Assembly: GCF_900155395.1 (NCBI RefSeq)
Contig: NZ_LT699707.1
Span: 1 to 62,404 of the forward strand
Direction of reading: 5' to 3'
Source of the DNA: Merdibacter massiliensis
GTDB lineage: Bacteria; Bacillota_I; Bacilli_A; Erysipelotrichales; Erysipelotrichaceae
Length of the DNA: 62,404 bases
The notes beneath the pieces are model-generated. The model saw nothing but the letters and a program-made list of their open reading frames with translations. It made no database searches and was not told where the DNA came from. Of the stretch, positions 44,467 through 54,569 are shown one piece after another (the first letter of the stretch is position 1; the number at the start of each line of letters is the position of its first letter). A program made the position numbers and the translations under genes.

Positions 44467-45012
44467 CTATTTCTTACCAGCAGTTTTACCTTCCTTACGA
44501 CGAATGTGCTCATCTTTGTAACGAACACCTTTGCCCTTGTAAGGTTCAGGTTTACGGCTAGCACGAACATTTGCAGCATATTCACCAACTAATTGCTTAT
44601 CAATACCGGAAATTTCGATATCCGTTGCAGAAGTACATTTTACTTCAATACCATCGATAATATCGAATTCAACCGGATGAGAATATCCGATATTCAGCAC
44701 TAATTTCTTACCACTTACCTGTGAACGGAAACCAATACCTACTAACTGCAATTCTTTTTTGAAACCTTCACTTACACCAACCACCATATTGTGGATCAAT
44801 GCACGTGTTGTACCATGTAACTGTTTTGTCTGTTTTTCATCGTTTGGACGAGTAACATTACAAATGTTTCCATCAACATTAATTCCTAATATTGGTGAAA
44901 ATTGACGAGTTAAAGTACCCTTTGGGCCTTTAACAGTCACCTCATTGCCAGCAGCAACAGTTACTTCAACGCATGCTGGAATGGTAATCGCTTTATTACC
45001 GATACGTGACAT
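44467..45012 (-). CDS. rplF: 50S ribosomal protein L6 (uL6)
   Basis: 181 residues. MSRIGNKAITIPACVEVTVA, VKGPKGTLTRQF and RASRKPEPYKGKGVRYKDEH. Supports the sarcin-ricin loop region. 20 bp after rpsH. Confidence 0.97.
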   Translation of the reverse strand: MSRIGNKAITIPACVEVTVAAGNEVTVKGPKGTLTRQFSPILGINVDGNICNVTRPNDEKQTKQLHGTTRALIHNMVVGVSEGFKKELQLVGIGFRSQVSGKKLVLNIGYSHPVEFDIIDGIEVKCTSATDIEISGIDKQLVGEYAANVRASRKPEPYKGKGVRYKDEHIRRKEGKTAGKK

Positions 45013-45032
45013 TTTCTATTTACCTCCGCTTA

Positions 45033-45428
45033 TTACCACACGTAAGCGACTACTTCGCCGCCAACATGTTTTGCTTTTGCTTCTTTATCTGTCATCAGAC
45101 CATGAGAAGTAGAGATGATTGCGATACCTAAACCATTTAATACACGTGGCATATTTTCTACCTGTGCATAAACACGAAGACCTGGTTTTGAGATACGCTT
45201 TAATCCATTGATGACCTTTTCTTTGTTAGGTCCATATTTCAATGTAATTGTAATTGTCTTCTTCACATCACCCTCAACAGCGTAGTCAGTGATGAATCCT
45301 TCATCTTTCAGGATCTTGGCAATTGCCTTTTTTTCCTTGCTTGCAGGCATGGATACTGTCTCGTGACGAGCCTGTAACCCGTTACGGATTCTTGTCAGCA
45401 TGTCCGCGATTGGATCTGTCATAATCAT
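45033..45428 (-). CDS. rpsH: 30S ribosomal protein S8 (uS8)
   Basis: 131 residues. [19 protein letters not shown] and the C-terminal [21 protein letters not shown] primary 16S-binding protein. In bacteria S8 often represses the spc genes by binding its mRNA. A site for that was not identified here. Confidence 0.97.
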   Translation of the reverse strand: MIMTDPIADMLTRIRNGLQARHETVSMPASKEKKAIAKILKDEGFITDYAVEGDVKKTITITLKYGPNKEKVINGLKRISKPGLRVYAQVENMPRVLNGLGIAIISTSHGLMTDKEAKAKHVGGEVVAYVW

Positions 45429-45448
45429 GACTGTATTCCTCCTTTAAC

Positions 45449-45634
45449 TTACCAGCTTGCCTTTTTTACTCCAGGGATCTGACCTTTGTAAGCCAGTTCT
45501 CTAAAGCAAATACGGCACAGTTTGTATTTACGCAATACTGAGTGAGGACGACCACAACGCTCGCAGCGTGTGTACTCACGCACTTTGAACTTTTGAGGAC
45601 GCTGTTGTTTGTTGATCATTGCTTTTTTTGCCAT
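45449..45634 (-). CDS. rpsN: 30S ribosomal protein S14 (uS14), zinc type
   Basis: 61 residues. Two CxxC pairs ([17 protein letters not shown]) mark the short zinc-binding form usual in Gram-positives. It contacts the head of 16S rRNA. 20 bp after rpsH's upstream neighbour rplE on the transcript and 20 bp before rpsH. Confidence 0.97.
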   Translation of the reverse strand: MAKKAMINKQQRPQKFKVREYTRCERCGRPHSVLRKYKLCRICFRELAYKGQIPGVKKASW

Positions 45635-45649
45635 ATCTTATTGTCCTCC

Positions 45650-46192
45650 TTATTTCTTGAAAGGCATGCCCATTTCGCTTAACAATGCCTTTGCTTCTTC
45701 ATTTGTTTTTGCAGTAGTAACGATTACAACGTCCATACCGCGTACTTTGTTAACTTTATCATAATCAATTTCTGGGAAAATGATCTGTTCTTTGATACCT
45801 AATGTATAGTTACCACGACCATCAAATGATGTATCAGACACGCCGCGGAAGTCACGTACACGTGGTAAAGAGATGTTCATCAGTTTATCTAAGAAATCAT
45901 ACATCTTTTCACGACGTAATGTAACTTTACATCCAATAGGCATTCCTTCACGCACTTTGAAGTTTGCAATTGATTTTTTTGCTTTCGTGATTACTGGAGC
46001 TTGACCAGTGATCGCAGCTAATTCAGCAACTGCTTCATCCAAAGCTTTTGAGTTGGCAATCGCATCACCAACACCAATGTTGATTACGACTTTGTCAATA
46101 TATGGAACTTCCATTACTGATTTATAGTTAAACTGTTTCATCAGTGCAGGAACTACTGTTTCTTTATACTTCTGATTGAGACGGTTCATCAC
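45650..46192 (-). CDS. rplE: 50S ribosomal protein L5 (uL5)
   Basis: 180 residues. [39 protein letters not shown] and [20 protein letters not shown]. Binds 5S rRNA and contacts P-site tRNA. Follows rplX by 10 bp. Confidence 0.97.
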   Translation of the reverse strand: MMNRLNQKYKETVVPALMKQFNYKSVMEVPYIDKVVINIGVGDAIANSKALDEAVAELAAITGQAPVITKAKKSIANFKVREGMPIGCKVTLRREKMYDFLDKLMNISLPRVRDFRGVSDTSFDGRGNYTLGIKEQIIFPEIDYDKVNKVRGMDVVIVTTAKTNEEAKALLSEMGMPFKK

Positions 46193-46202
46193 TTAAACCC
46201 TC

Positions 46203-46544
46203 CTATTTCTTTCCCTTGATGACAGCGTCGGTTTTCTTATTGACGCGCACCTTCTCTGTGTTGCCTTTTTTGTCAGTTTCAAATTTATAACCAACACGTC
46301 CAGCTTTCTTTGCTTTTTCATCATAAATCATGACGTTAGAAACGTGGATCTTCGCTTCTTTTTCAACAATGCCGCCATCTGGATTTTCCTGTGTTGGTTT
46401 CATATGTTTTTTAACAACATTTACGCCTTCCACAATGATGCGGTCTTCTTTTGGGAAGCATGCTAATACTTCACCTACAGTATCTTTATAAGTACCTGTA
46501 ATGACCTGTACTTTATCACCTTTTTTGATTTTCACGTGCGACAC
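46203..46544 (-). CDS. rplX: 50S ribosomal protein L24 (uL24)
   Basis: 113 residues. [20 protein letters not shown], with the KOW motif and [20 protein letters not shown]. Starts 23S rRNA assembly. Four bp after rplN. Confidence 0.97.
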   Translation of the reverse strand: MSHVKIKKGDKVQVITGTYKDTVGEVLACFPKEDRIIVEGVNVVKKHMKPTQENPDGGIVEKEAKIHVSNVMIYDEKAKKAGRVGYKFETDKKGNTEKVRVNKKTDAVIKGKK

Positions 46545-46548
46545 CTCC

Positions 46549-46917
46549 TTACAGTACTTCCGGTGCCAAAGACACGATCTTCATGAAGTCTTTGTCACGC
46601 AGTTCACGAGCTACCGGGCCGAAAATACGAGTTCCGCGCGGTGTTTTATCATCTTTGATCAATACGACTGCATTGTCATCGAAACGGATGTATGTACCAT
46701 TTTCGCGACGAATACCACGTTTTGTACGAACGATGACACCTTTTACAACATCACCTTTTTTTACAGTTCCACCTGGTGTTGCCTGCTTAACTGTACATAC
46801 GACGATGTCGCCAATGTTTGAAAATTTACGAACGCTTCCGCCTAAACAACGAATTACTAGAACTTCTTTTGCTCCAGTGTTGTCAGCGACGCGTAATCTA
46901 CTTTCGTTTTGAATCAT
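46549..46917 (-). CDS. rplN: 50S ribosomal protein L14 (uL14)
   Basis: 122 residues. [36 protein letters not shown]-like end ([20 protein letters not shown]). Lies at the subunit interface near the factor-binding site. Confidence 0.97.
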   Translation of the reverse strand: MIQNESRLRVADNTGAKEVLVIRCLGGSVRKFSNIGDIVVCTVKQATPGGTVKKGDVVKGVIVRTKRGIRRENGTYIRFDDNAVVLIKDDKTPRGTRIFGPVARELRDKDFMKIVSLAPEVL

Positions 46918-46936
46918 GAGTTAACCTCCCAGCGTC

Positions 46937-47194
46937 TTACTTAACAGCTTTTTCAGCAATTTCAACCAGACGGAAACGCTTAGTAGCAGACAGTGGACGA
47001 GTTTCCATGATCACTACCTTATCTCCAATTCTAGCCTCATTGTTTTCATCATGTGCTTTGAATTTCTTCGAATATTTTACACGCTTACCATATAATGGGT
47101 GCGTTTTCTTTGTATCGATTCTAACAGTGATCGTCTTATCCATCTTATCGGATACTACGACACCGCGATATACTTTACGATTCGATCTTTCCAT
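46937..47194 (-). CDS. rpsQ: 30S ribosomal protein S17 (uS17)
   Basis: 85 residues, OB fold. [20 protein letters not shown] and [20 protein letters not shown]. Primary 16S-binding protein. 16 bp after rpmC. Confidence 0.97.
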   Translation of the reverse strand: MERSNRKVYRGVVVSDKMDKTITVRIDTKKTHPLYGKRVKYSKKFKAHDENNEARIGDKVVIMETRPLSATKRFRLVEIAEKAVK

Positions 47195-47210
47195 CGCTTA
47201 TTTGACCTCC

Positions 47211-47411
47211 TTATTCCTGAGCACCAAGCTCGCGCTCACGCATTACTGTTTTAATGCGGGCAATCGTCTTTTTCACAGTCTTCATGCGAGCGGTGTTCTC
47301 CAACTGCCCGGTAGCCTGCTGGAAACGAAGATTAAAAAGTTCATCTTTAAGCGTTTCGATCTCTTGCAGTAATTCAGTGTTGCTTTTTTCTCTGATCTCT
47401 TTCGCTGTCAT
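47211..47411 (-). CDS. rpmC: 50S ribosomal protein L29 (uL29)
   Basis: 66 residues, two-helix protein. [20 protein letters not shown] and [20 protein letters not shown]. At the tunnel exit near the SRP and trigger-factor docking site. One bp after rplP. Confidence 0.97.
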   Translation of the reverse strand: MTAKEIREKSNTELLQEIETLKDELFNLRFQQATGQLENTARMKTVKKTIARIKTVMRERELGAQE

Positions 47412-47412
47412 C

Positions 47413-47829
47413 TTACTTCACTTCTCCTTTTCTAACAAATTTACATTTTACCGGCAGTTTATGGCTGGCCAAACGGAATGCTTCACGAGCGATTTCTTCA
47501 CTGACACCACCGATTTCAAACATAACTCGTCCTGGTTTTACAACTGCAACCCATCCTTCTGGAGCACCTTTACCAGAACCCATACGTACTTCCAACGGCT
47601 TCTTTGTACGAGCCAAATGAGGGAAGATACGGATCCAAACCTGACCACCACGTTTCATATAACGAGTCATGGCGATACGGGCTGCTTCGATCTGACGGTT
47701 AGAAACATAATTTCCGCTTTCTGCTACCAGACCAAACTCACCGAAGTTTACTTCACGTCCTGCTTTTGAACGTCCTTCATAACTCAGACGATGTGGACGT
47801 CTGTATTTAGTTCTCTTAGGCATTAACAT
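47413..47829 (-). CDS. rplP: 50S ribosomal protein L16 (uL16)
   Basis: 138 residues. [59 protein letters not shown]. Helps position A-site tRNA. 14 bp after rpsC. Confidence 0.97.
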   Translation of the reverse strand: MLMPKRTKYRRPHRLSYEGRSKAGREVNFGEFGLVAESGNYVSNRQIEAARIAMTRYMKRGGQVWIRIFPHLARTKKPLEVRMGSGKGAPEGWVAVVKPGRVMFEIGGVSEEIAREAFRLASHKLPVKCKFVRKGEVK

Positions 47830-47843
47830 GGTTCATTACCTCC

Positions 47844-48623
47844 TTAAGCATTTTCAGCTGGAGCTTTTGTCTGCTCTTCAGCTTTTACTTCTGCTTTTTG
47901 GTTTACGCCGCCTTTGTTGTTTGGACGAGAGCGACGGTTATTGCGGCGACGGCGATCCGGTGCATTCTTAGGAGCTTCCGGTTCTTTTACCATTTCACCA
48001 GGCAATACTTCACCACGGCAAATCCATACTTTTACACCCAGACGTCCATATGTTGTAGACGCTTCTTCCCAAGCATAATCGATGTCTGCACGCAGTGTAT
48101 GCAGAGGAACAACACCTTCGCTGTATCCTTCTGTACGCGCCATATCAGCACCGCCCAAACGACCGCTGACTGCAGTTTTGATTCCTTTTGCACCAGCACG
48201 CATCGTTCTTTGGATTGCTTTCTTTTGAGCAGTACGGAAAGATGCACGTTGTTCCAATTGATCAGCGATGCTTCTTGCTACCAAACGAGCATCTAGATCT
48301 GGATTAGCAATCTCAACAACATTGAGGTATACATGCTTTCCAGTCATTTTTTCTAATTTCTTTTTCAAGTTTTCGATGTTCTCACCGTTTGTACCGATCA
48401 CAACACCTGGACGAGCAGTGCGAATCATGATTGTTACACGGTTCTTGGAACGCTCGATTTCCACTCTTGATACAGAAGCATGTTTGCATTCTTTCATCAA
48501 GAATTCACGAATCTTAACATCTTCTAACAGCAGATCTGCATAATCTTTATCTGCATACCATCTTGATTCCCAGTCGCGGATGACTCCGACGCGGAATCCG
48601 ATCGGGCTAACTTTCTGTCCCAT
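47844..48623 (-). CDS. rpsC: 30S ribosomal protein S3 (uS3) with basic C-terminal extension
   Basis: 259 residues. [22 protein letters not shown] domain with [19 protein letters not shown], and [14 protein letters not shown] where many S3 proteins nearly end. About 45 further residues contain [16 protein letters not shown] and an Ala/Glu/Lys-rich end. The core is at the mRNA entry channel and has helicase function. The tail may add RNA contact. Confidence 0.97.
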   Translation of the reverse strand: MGQKVSPIGFRVGVIRDWESRWYADKDYADLLLEDVKIREFLMKECKHASVSRVEIERSKNRVTIMIRTARPGVVIGTNGENIENLKKKLEKMTGKHVYLNVVEIANPDLDARLVARSIADQLEQRASFRTAQKKAIQRTMRAGAKGIKTAVSGRLGGADMARTEGYSEGVVPLHTLRADIDYAWEEASTTYGRLGVKVWICRGEVLPGEMVKEPEAPKNAPDRRRRNNRRSRPNNKGGVNQKAEVKAEEQTKAPAENA

Positions 48624-48634
48624 GAGCTACCTCC

Positions 48635-48970
48635 TTAATCACGCTCGTCAACCACTACAGTAATGTGGCTGGTACGTTTGTGGATCGCACTAGCAGATCC
48701 TTTTGCACGTGGCATGAAACGTTTTAATGTAACGCCTTCATTTGCATAGCAAGCTTTTACATACAATTTTGTTTCATCCATATCATTATTGTTTACGGCA
48801 TTTGCTACCGCAGACTTCAATACTTTTCCAACTGCTTCAGCTGCAACGTTTGGTGTAAATTTGCAGATGGCAGTTGCTTCCTCTACATCTTTCCCACGGA
48901 TCAAGTCCAATACAAGGCGCGCTTTTCTAGGCGGGATGCGCAGAGTTTTTGCTGTTGCTTTTACTTCCAT
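48635..48970 (-). CDS. rplV: 50S ribosomal protein L22 (uL22)
   Basis: 111 residues. [20 protein letters not shown] and the tunnel-lining loop [20 protein letters not shown]. The loop, where macrolide-resistance changes arise, looks normal. 11 bp after rpsS. Confidence 0.97.
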   Translation of the reverse strand: MEVKATAKTLRIPPRKARLVLDLIRGKDVEEATAICKFTPNVAAEAVGKVLKSAVANAVNNNDMDETKLYVKACYANEGVTLKRFMPRAKGSASAIHKRTSHITVVVDERD

Positions 48971-48981
48971 GATGTACCCTC

Positions 48982-49260
48982 CTATCGTTTCGCTTTCTTA
49001 TCATCGGCACCATGTCCCGCATATTTACGAGTTGGTACGAACTCACCCAGTTTATGTCCAACCATATCTTCCGTAACATATACTGGAATGTGTTCTTTTC
49101 CGTTGTAAACGGCAAATGTATGCTCGACAAACTGTGGGAAAATAGTTGAACGACGTGACCAAGTCTTGATTACTTCTTTTTTATTTGCTGCATTCAATGC
49201 TTCCACCTTTTTCATTAGATGGTCATCACAGAACGGGCCTTTTTTCAAACTACGACTCAT
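48982..49260 (-). CDS. rpsS: 30S ribosomal protein S19 (uS19)
   Basis: 92 residues. [40 protein letters not shown] and [19 protein letters not shown]. In the 30S head with S13. Confidence 0.97.
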   Translation of the reverse strand: MSRSLKKGPFCDDHLMKKVEALNAANKKEVIKTWSRRSTIFPQFVEHTFAVYNGKEHIPVYVTEDMVGHKLGEFVPTRKYAGHGADDKKAKR

Positions 49261-49280
49261 TTTCTCATATCCTCCTTTGC

Positions 49281-50114
49281 CTACTTGCCATTACGACGGC
49301 GAACGATCAGCTTATCGCTAGCTTTCTTTGTTTTACGAGTTTTCACACCCATAGCTTTCTTGCCCCAAGGCGTCATTGGTGATTTACGTCCGATAGGTGT
49401 ACGTCCTTCACCACCACCATGAGGGTGATCGTTAGGGTTCATAACAGAACCACGAACTGTTGGGCGAATACCTTTCCAACGATTACGACCAGCTTTACCA
49501 ATGTTAACCAAGCTGTGGTCTTCGTTGCCGACTTCACCAACAGTTGCACGGCAATTAGACAAGATCTTACGAACTTCGCCTGATGACAAACGAACAGTTA
49601 CATATTTGTCTTCAATACCAAGGATCTGAGCAGAACATCCGGCAGAACGTGCTAGCTGGCCGCCTTTGCCCGGCTGCAATTCTACGTTATGAATAAATGT
49701 ACCTTCTGGCATGTCTTTCATTTCCAAGCAGTTACCAACTTTGATATCTGCATCCTTGCCAGATACAACGCTCATTCCTACTGTCAATCCTTTAGGAGCT
49801 AAGATATAGCGTTTTTCACCATCTACATAGTGCAGCAATGCAATGTTTGCAGAACGGTTTGGATCGTATTCGATTGTCGCAACTTTTGCTGGAATTCCAT
49901 CTTTGTTACGTTTGAAATCGATTAAACGATAGCTTCTCTTATGACCTCCGCCTTGATGACGAGTAGTGATACGACCATTGTTGTTTCGTCCACCTTTGCT
50001 CTTCAAAGGAACGATCAATGATTTTTCCGGTTTATTTGTTGTGATCTCTTCAAATGTAAGAGATGACATCCCACGACGTCCAGGCGTCGTCGGCTTATAC
50101 TTCTTAATAGGCAT
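49281..50114 (-). CDS. rplB: 50S ribosomal protein L2 (uL2)
   Basis: 277 residues. [40 protein letters not shown] and the conserved [20 protein letters not shown] loop near the peptidyl-transferase centre. Normal length. 56 bp after rplW. Confidence 0.97.
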   Translation of the reverse strand: MPIKKYKPTTPGRRGMSSLTFEEITTNKPEKSLIVPLKSKGGRNNNGRITTRHQGGGHKRSYRLIDFKRNKDGIPAKVATIEYDPNRSANIALLHYVDGEKRYILAPKGLTVGMSVVSGKDADIKVGNCLEMKDMPEGTFIHNVELQPGKGGQLARSAGCSAQILGIEDKYVTVRLSSGEVRKILSNCRATVGEVGNEDHSLVNIGKAGRNRWKGIRPTVRGSVMNPNDHPHGGGEGRTPIGRKSPMTPWGKKAMGVKTRKTKKASDKLIVRRRNGK

Positions 50115-50170
50115 GAACCTTTTCCTCCTTACGCATGTTTATTCAGGAAATAGCGCGGTCTTCCTGATGT

Positions 50171-50470
50171 TTAGTTTTCGCTTCCTTCACCAAACAAATC
50201 AATTTGTTGTCCGGCTTTGATCTTTACGATCGCTTTGCGAACAGCTTTTGTTTTACCAACATAACGTCCAACGCGTTTTGTTTTTGGTTTCACATTGATG
50301 ATGTTTACTTTTTCAACATCTACACCGAAGATTGCTTTAACAGCCTGTGCAATCTGTACTTTATTGGTACCTTTTGCAACTTCGAATGTCACTTTGTTAT
50401 CTGCATCCATGTAACGCATCGTCTTTTCAGTGATGATCGGACGGATGATAATATCTCTATAGTTATTCAT
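50171..50470 (-). CDS. rplW: 50S ribosomal protein L23 (uL23)
   Basis: 99 residues. YRDIIIRPIITEKTMRYMDA, VNIINVKPKTKRVGRYVGKT. Docking site for trigger factor and SRP at the tunnel exit. Overlaps rplD by 1 bp. Confidence 0.97.
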   Translation of the reverse strand: MNNYRDIIIRPIITEKTMRYMDADNKVTFEVAKGTNKVQIAQAVKAIFGVDVEKVNIINVKPKTKRVGRYVGKTKAVRKAIVKIKAGQQIDLFGEGSEN

Positions 50471-51099
50471 TATCCTAATGCCTCCTCAACATCTCTTACA
50501 GCAGCTTCTGTGAATACGACCTGATTTGCATTCATGATATCGAAGACATTGATACGCTCAGCTGTCAGCATCATCATTGTTGGGATGTTGCGCATAGAAA
50601 GCAATGCGTTATTGTAATCTTCATTTTCAGAAACGACAAACAGCGTTTTCTTTGGTGCGTTGATTGCTGCAAGAATCTGATTGAATGTCTTTGTTTTTGG
50701 AGCTTCGATCGTAAACTTATCTAAAACGCTCATTGCATTTTCATTTACTTTTTCGCTCAATACGCTCTTCAGAGCTAAACGGCGAACCTTGCGATTCAAA
50801 CGGTAGCCATAATTGCGTGGTTTTGGACCAAATACTGTTCCTCCACCTCTCCACTGAGCAGCACGAATGCTACCTTGACGAGCGCGGCCAGTTCCTTTCT
50901 GACGGTATGGTTTGCGTCCTCCGCCGCTTACCTCGCTGCGTCCTTTTGTGCAGTGAGTACCCTGACGACGGCTAGCTAACTGCATAACAACTGCGTCGTA
51001 CATACACTGCTGATTTGGCTCGATACCAAAAATTTCATCTTTCAGCTCAATTGAGCTTACTACTTTACCTTCCTGGTTGATTACGTCCATCTTAGGCAT
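50470..51099 (-). CDS. rplD: 50S ribosomal protein L4 (uL4)
   Basis: 209 residues. The tunnel loop RQGTHCTKGRSEVSGGGRKP and KGTGRARQGSIRAAQWRGGG, then GPKPRNYGYRLNRKVRRLAL. L4 lines the exit tunnel and in several bacteria represses the S10 operon through its leader. 3 bp after rplC. Confidence 0.97.
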   Translation of the reverse strand: MPKMDVINQEGKVVSSIELKDEIFGIEPNQQCMYDAVVMQLASRRQGTHCTKGRSEVSGGGRKPYRQKGTGRARQGSIRAAQWRGGGTVFGPKPRNYGYRLNRKVRRLALKSVLSEKVNENAMSVLDKFTIEAPKTKTFNQILAAINAPKKTLFVVSENEDYNNALLSMRNIPTMMMLTAERINVFDIMNANQVVFTEAAVRDVEEALG

Positions 51100-51102
51100 C
51101 TG

Positions 51103-51792
51103 TTATTCCTCCTCTGCTTTTGTGTAGTCTACTAAAGTTACAGGGGCTTTGTTTCCTTTTGAACATTTAGCAGTACGTACCATCACCATTCCACGTTTTG
51201 GCCCAGGCACGTTTCCTTTGATCAGTAAGTAGTTGTTCTCAGCATCTACTTTTACAACGGTCAAGTTTTGATTTGTTGTATGGTAACCACCTTCTTGACC
51301 AGCCATGATCGTACCTTTCAAGATACGTCCCTGACGAGATGTGATACCATTTGTAGCTAAGGAACCGATGTGACGGATGTTCTTAGAACCACCATGGCTC
51401 TTTGGACCTTGATGTGCATTGTTGCGCACGATCGTACCGTTGTATCCTTTTCCTTTGCTTGTACCGATGACATCTACTGTTTCACCAGCAGCGAAGATAT
51501 CCACTTTCACTTCATCACCGACGTTTACATCCAATTCGCAATCGCGAATTTCACGAACGAAACGTTTAGGTGCCGTGTTCGCCTTCTTTGCATGTCCAAC
51601 GTTTGCTTTTGTTGCACGTCTTTCTTTTACATCTTCAAAGCCTAACTGAACTGCTTCATATCCATCGTTTTCTACTGTTTTCTTCTGCAGCACGATGTTT
51701 GGCACTGCCTCTACTACTGTAACAGGAATCATCACGCCATCTTCAGTGAAGACTTGCGTCATTCCTAACTTGCGTCCTAAAATACCTTTCAT
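51103..51792 (-). CDS. rplC: 50S ribosomal protein L3 (uL3)
   Basis: 229 residues from ATG at 51792, 8 nt after GGAGG. MKGILGRKLGMTQVFTEDGV and the central loop GGSKNIRHIGSLATNGITSR near the peptidyl-transferase centre. Early-assembly protein. Confidence 0.97.
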   Translation of the reverse strand: MKGILGRKLGMTQVFTEDGVMIPVTVVEAVPNIVLQKKTVENDGYEAVQLGFEDVKERRATKANVGHAKKANTAPKRFVREIRDCELDVNVGDEVKVDIFAAGETVDVIGTSKGKGYNGTIVRNNAHQGPKSHGGSKNIRHIGSLATNGITSRQGRILKGTIMAGQEGGYHTTNQNLTVVKVDAENNYLLIKGNVPGPKRGMVMVRTAKCSKGNKAPVTLVDYTKAEEE

Positions 51793-51806
51793 GCTGTGCA
51801 CCTCCA

Positions 51807-52118
51807 TTAAAGCTTAATTTCGATGTCTACACCGCTAGGCAGTTCCAAACGACTCAATGAATCAATTGTTTCTGCACTTGGTCCGACGATCTCAATCAAA
51901 CGCTTGTGAGTTCTGATCTCGAATTGTTCACGAGAATCTTTGTCTTTGTGTACCGCACGCAGGATCGTTACGACCTGCTTTTCAGTTGGAAGTGGTACTG
52001 GTCCAACAATTTTCTTAGCACCGTGAGCCTGTGCTGCCTGCACGATCTTTTCTGCAGATGCATCTAAGATTCTGTGCTCGTAAGCTTTTAAACGAATTCT
52101 TACGCTGTTTTTTGCCAT
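51807..52118 (-). CDS. rpsJ: 30S ribosomal protein S10 (uS10)
   Basis: 103 residues. [40 protein letters not shown] and [20 protein letters not shown]. Also the NusE partner in antitermination. First gene of the S10 operon, behind a GC-rich leader and an extended -10 promoter. Confidence 0.97.
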   Translation of the reverse strand: MAKNSVRIRLKAYEHRILDASAEKIVQAAQAHGAKKIVGPVPLPTEKQVVTILRAVHKDKDSREQFEIRTHKRLIEIVGPSAETIDSLSRLELPSGVDIEIKL

Positions 52119-52235
52119 GAATAAATCTCCTTTCGCCTATATCCAGATAGACTCGCTCGATGCGAATTCCCCGTCCCACTCGTTCATGACAACGCTTTTC
52201 GGTGGGTCGGCAACCTCGCACGTCCTCGCGGTCGC
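52119..52235 (-). promoter_or_regulatory. GC-rich leader of the S10 operon
   Basis: About 115 nt between the promoter and rpsJ, clearly richer in G+C than the surrounding AT-rich DNA and able to form several stems. It lies where S10 leaders bind L4 for feedback control. I cannot fold it reliably by eye. Confidence 0.45.
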
Positions 52236-52241
52236 TGTATT

Positions 52242-52270
52242 ATTGTAGCAGATGAAAAGCATGTTTGCAA
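52242..52270 (-). promoter_or_regulatory. S10 operon promoter
   Basis: TTGCAA (52270-52265), a 17-nt spacer, TACAAT (52247-52242) with a TG extension (TGCTACAAT). It is the only strong promoter seen upstream of the run of genes from rpsJ to rplQ. The AT-rich 52271-52424 upstream holds no gene and may act as an UP element. Confidence 0.75.
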
Positions 52271-52428
52271 GGTTTATTTTGCTTTATTTATCAACTTTTT
52301 TCATATTTTCCATTTTTTTCTAATTTCACAAAAAGAGAGAACATTCTAACTTTTTTCGTAAGCGTTTTCAATAAATGATGCAAAAATTTTCTGTATTTTT
52401 TTATATTTTTGCTTTACCTCTATCAAAT

Positions 52429-52459
52429 AAAAAACCGATCATTGATTTCAAATGACCGG
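52429..52459 (-). terminator. Terminator of the 218-aa membrane-protein gene
   Basis: CCGATCATT (52435-52443) pairs with AATGACCGG (52451-52459), followed on the minus strand by TTTTTTATT. Confidence 0.75.
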
Positions 52460-52471
52460 CCTTTTCTATAC

Positions 52472-53128
52472 CTATTTCTTCATGTCTTTACGATAACGCT
52501 GCTTGCTTACAAAGTAAGAAATAACCAACAATAAGTAAGAAACATCAAAGTTTCCTTGTGCGAACACCTTCACAACCACGCAAAGAGCCAGTGTAATGAT
52601 GTCCATGCCTAAATAGAAGCTTTTCTTCTCACTCTGCTTGATGATATGCCAGCGAACTTGATAATTCCGCACAGCCAGTACAGCTGCTACCGCAGCCGCT
52701 ATCAAATCAATGCTGAAATTGATCAGATAAGTTTCTGTGATCAGGTTTTTAAAAAACAACAAGAGGAGACAAACGCTGAAAACGAGCCATATACCTGAAA
52801 TTGTCAATTTTTCATAATCTTGCTGTTTCAGCTTTTCCTTCATCTGCTGAAACATCGCTCCCCTGCTCATTTTTGCAATGTATGTCTGATAATGTTTTTC
52901 TTTATTTATGATCAAGGATGGTTTCTTCTTTTTTGCCATTCCCTCTTGTAATTGCTCAATGGCCAGATTGGCAATAACATTGATTTTTGCTTCATCCATT
53001 GCCTCTTTTACCAGCACTTCTTCGAAATCAAAGAATGCCTGCATATATTCAGGTTCTAATCTTTTTACTAAATGCAGATTATCGATATGTACTTTTTTTG
53101 TACGCTTCTTTCTCTTGGATCCTGTCAT
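52472..53128 (-). CDS. Membrane protein of unknown function
   Basis: 218 residues. The basic N-terminus (MTGSKRKKRTKKVHIDNLHL) and a charged helical cytoplasmic part (about 30-105) precede three to four transmembrane segments (LTISGIWLVFSVCLLLLFF; FSIDLIAAAVAAVLAV; ITLALCVVVKVF; VSYLLLVISYF). It looks like a DUF1129-type membrane protein, but I cannot assign a family. 2 bp after the M18 aminopeptidase gene, so cotranscribed. Confidence 0.75.
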   Translation of the reverse strand: MTGSKRKKRTKKVHIDNLHLVKRLEPEYMQAFFDFEEVLVKEAMDEAKINVIANLAIEQLQEGMAKKKKPSLIINKEKHYQTYIAKMSRGAMFQQMKEKLKQQDYEKLTISGIWLVFSVCLLLLFFKNLITETYLINFSIDLIAAAVAAVLAVRNYQVRWHIIKQSEKKSFYLGMDIITLALCVVVKVFAQGNFDVSYLLLVISYFVSKQRYRKDMKK

Positions 53129-53130
53129 CG

Positions 53131-54450
53131 TTATTCTTGAACCTCGACCACATCACTGTCGGTGATATGAAGATTCATATTATAGAACGTCGTCAGTGCT
53201 TGTACCATATATGCTGTATCTTTGATACCGGCAGTCTCATAAGCTGAGTGCATTGCTAACTGCGGCAACCCAATATCGACAGTATGCAAGGAAACATGTT
53301 GATTTGACAAATTTCCTAAAGTGCTTCCGCCAACCATATCCGAACGGTTAGCAAAGAACTGAACAGGCACATTCGCCTTTTTACACAATTCTGTAAATAC
53401 TGCCGAACTGATTCCATCTGTCGTATACTTTTGATTTGCACTGTATTTTACAACAATACCTTTGTTCATGTATGTACAGTTATTAGCATCTGTTTTCTCT
53501 GGATGATTTGGATGAACGGCATGTGCATTATCGCAAGATACCATAAAACTTTTGGCGATCGCACGACGCAATTCCTCATTGCCATAACCCAAATTATCAT
53601 TAATTCTGCTTAGAACATCTGCAAGGAAAGTGGAAAGAGCTCCTTGTTTTGTTCCAGAACCAACTTCTTCATTATCAAAGCAGGCATAGACGTTGACTGC
53701 ATGTGGATTCTCTGACTGAAGCATTGCTTTCAATGATGTAAAAGCACATTGCAAGTCATCTAATTTGGCACTTGAGATAAACTCTTCTTTTGCGCCCCAA
53801 ATGCTTGGTTCAACACGGTTTACCAAAAATAAATCAGTTCCACAGATATCCTCTACGTCACAATGCAATTCATCAGCAAGCAACTGATAAAAATCGCCTT
53901 CTTCACATTCTCCTGCAGAGAATAACGGCAGCATATCCACCTGTTTATTAAATGCCATTCCATCGTTGACATCTCTTTGCATATGAATAGCAACATTAGG
54001 AATCAACAGCAGATCTTTATCAAAAGAAATCAGCTTAGACACCAAGGCATTTCCTTCACGTACCAAAACACGGCCGGCAATGGATAATGGACGATCCATC
54101 CATGTAGAACAAATCATGCCTCCGTATCCTTCTGTATTTAATTGAATATAACCGCCTTTGCCTTTTAATTCAGCTTTTTCTTTGATCTTGAATGTTGGCG
54201 AATCGCTATGAGATGCCGTGATCTGGAAATGATAATCATCCAGCTCTTTTCCGATGGTAAATGCAATTACACTTGAATTGTTTCGTGTCGTAAAATATTT
54301 GCCGCCTTGCTGCAAGCTCCAAGCTTCACATTCTTTTAGTTCTTGAAAACCTGCTTCTTTCAACATTCCTGCAATTGTATGTACAGCATGAAAACAGCTA
54401 GGACTATGTTTAATAAATGTTAATAATTCTTCAGACATTTGTTTATACAT
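53131..54450 (-). CDS. M18 family aminopeptidase
   Basis: 439 residues from ATG at 54450, with GGAGGAAG upstream. Two-metal aspartyl-aminopeptidase motifs: ITASHSDSPTFKIK, CFDNEEVGSGTKQGALST and CDNAHAVHPNHPEKTD, with a C-terminal His in NLSNQHVSLHTVDIGL. Cleaves acidic or other N-terminal residues in the cytoplasm. Close to bacterial ApeB/DNPEP-type enzymes in length. Confidence 0.92.
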   Translation of the reverse strand: MYKQMSEELLTFIKHSPSCFHAVHTIAGMLKEAGFQELKECEAWSLQQGGKYFTTRNNSSVIAFTIGKELDDYHFQITASHSDSPTFKIKEKAELKGKGGYIQLNTEGYGGMICSTWMDRPLSIAGRVLVREGNALVSKLISFDKDLLLIPNVAIHMQRDVNDGMAFNKQVDMLPLFSAGECEEGDFYQLLADELHCDVEDICGTDLFLVNRVEPSIWGAKEEFISSAKLDDLQCAFTSLKAMLQSENPHAVNVYACFDNEEVGSGTKQGALSTFLADVLSRINDNLGYGNEELRRAIAKSFMVSCDNAHAVHPNHPEKTDANNCTYMNKGIVVKYSANQKYTTDGISSAVFTELCKKANVPVQFFANRSDMVGGSTLGNLSNQHVSLHTVDIGLPQLAMHSAYETAGIKDTAYMVQALTTFYNMNLHITDSDVVEVQE

Positions 54451-54537
54451 AACTTCTTCCTCCATCTATCTGACAGCTAACAGTATAGCATATTTCTATA
54501 AAAAAGTTTTCCTAAAACACTTCTACCTAGACACTTT

Positions 54538-54564
54538 ATAAAAAGAGCCTTGAATACAAGGCTC
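54538..54564 (-). terminator. Terminator after the APC permease gene
   Basis: GAGCCTTG (54545-54552) pairs with CAAGGCTC (54557-54564), followed on the minus strand by TTTTTATAA. Confidence 0.85.
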
Positions 54565-54569
54565 ACATG

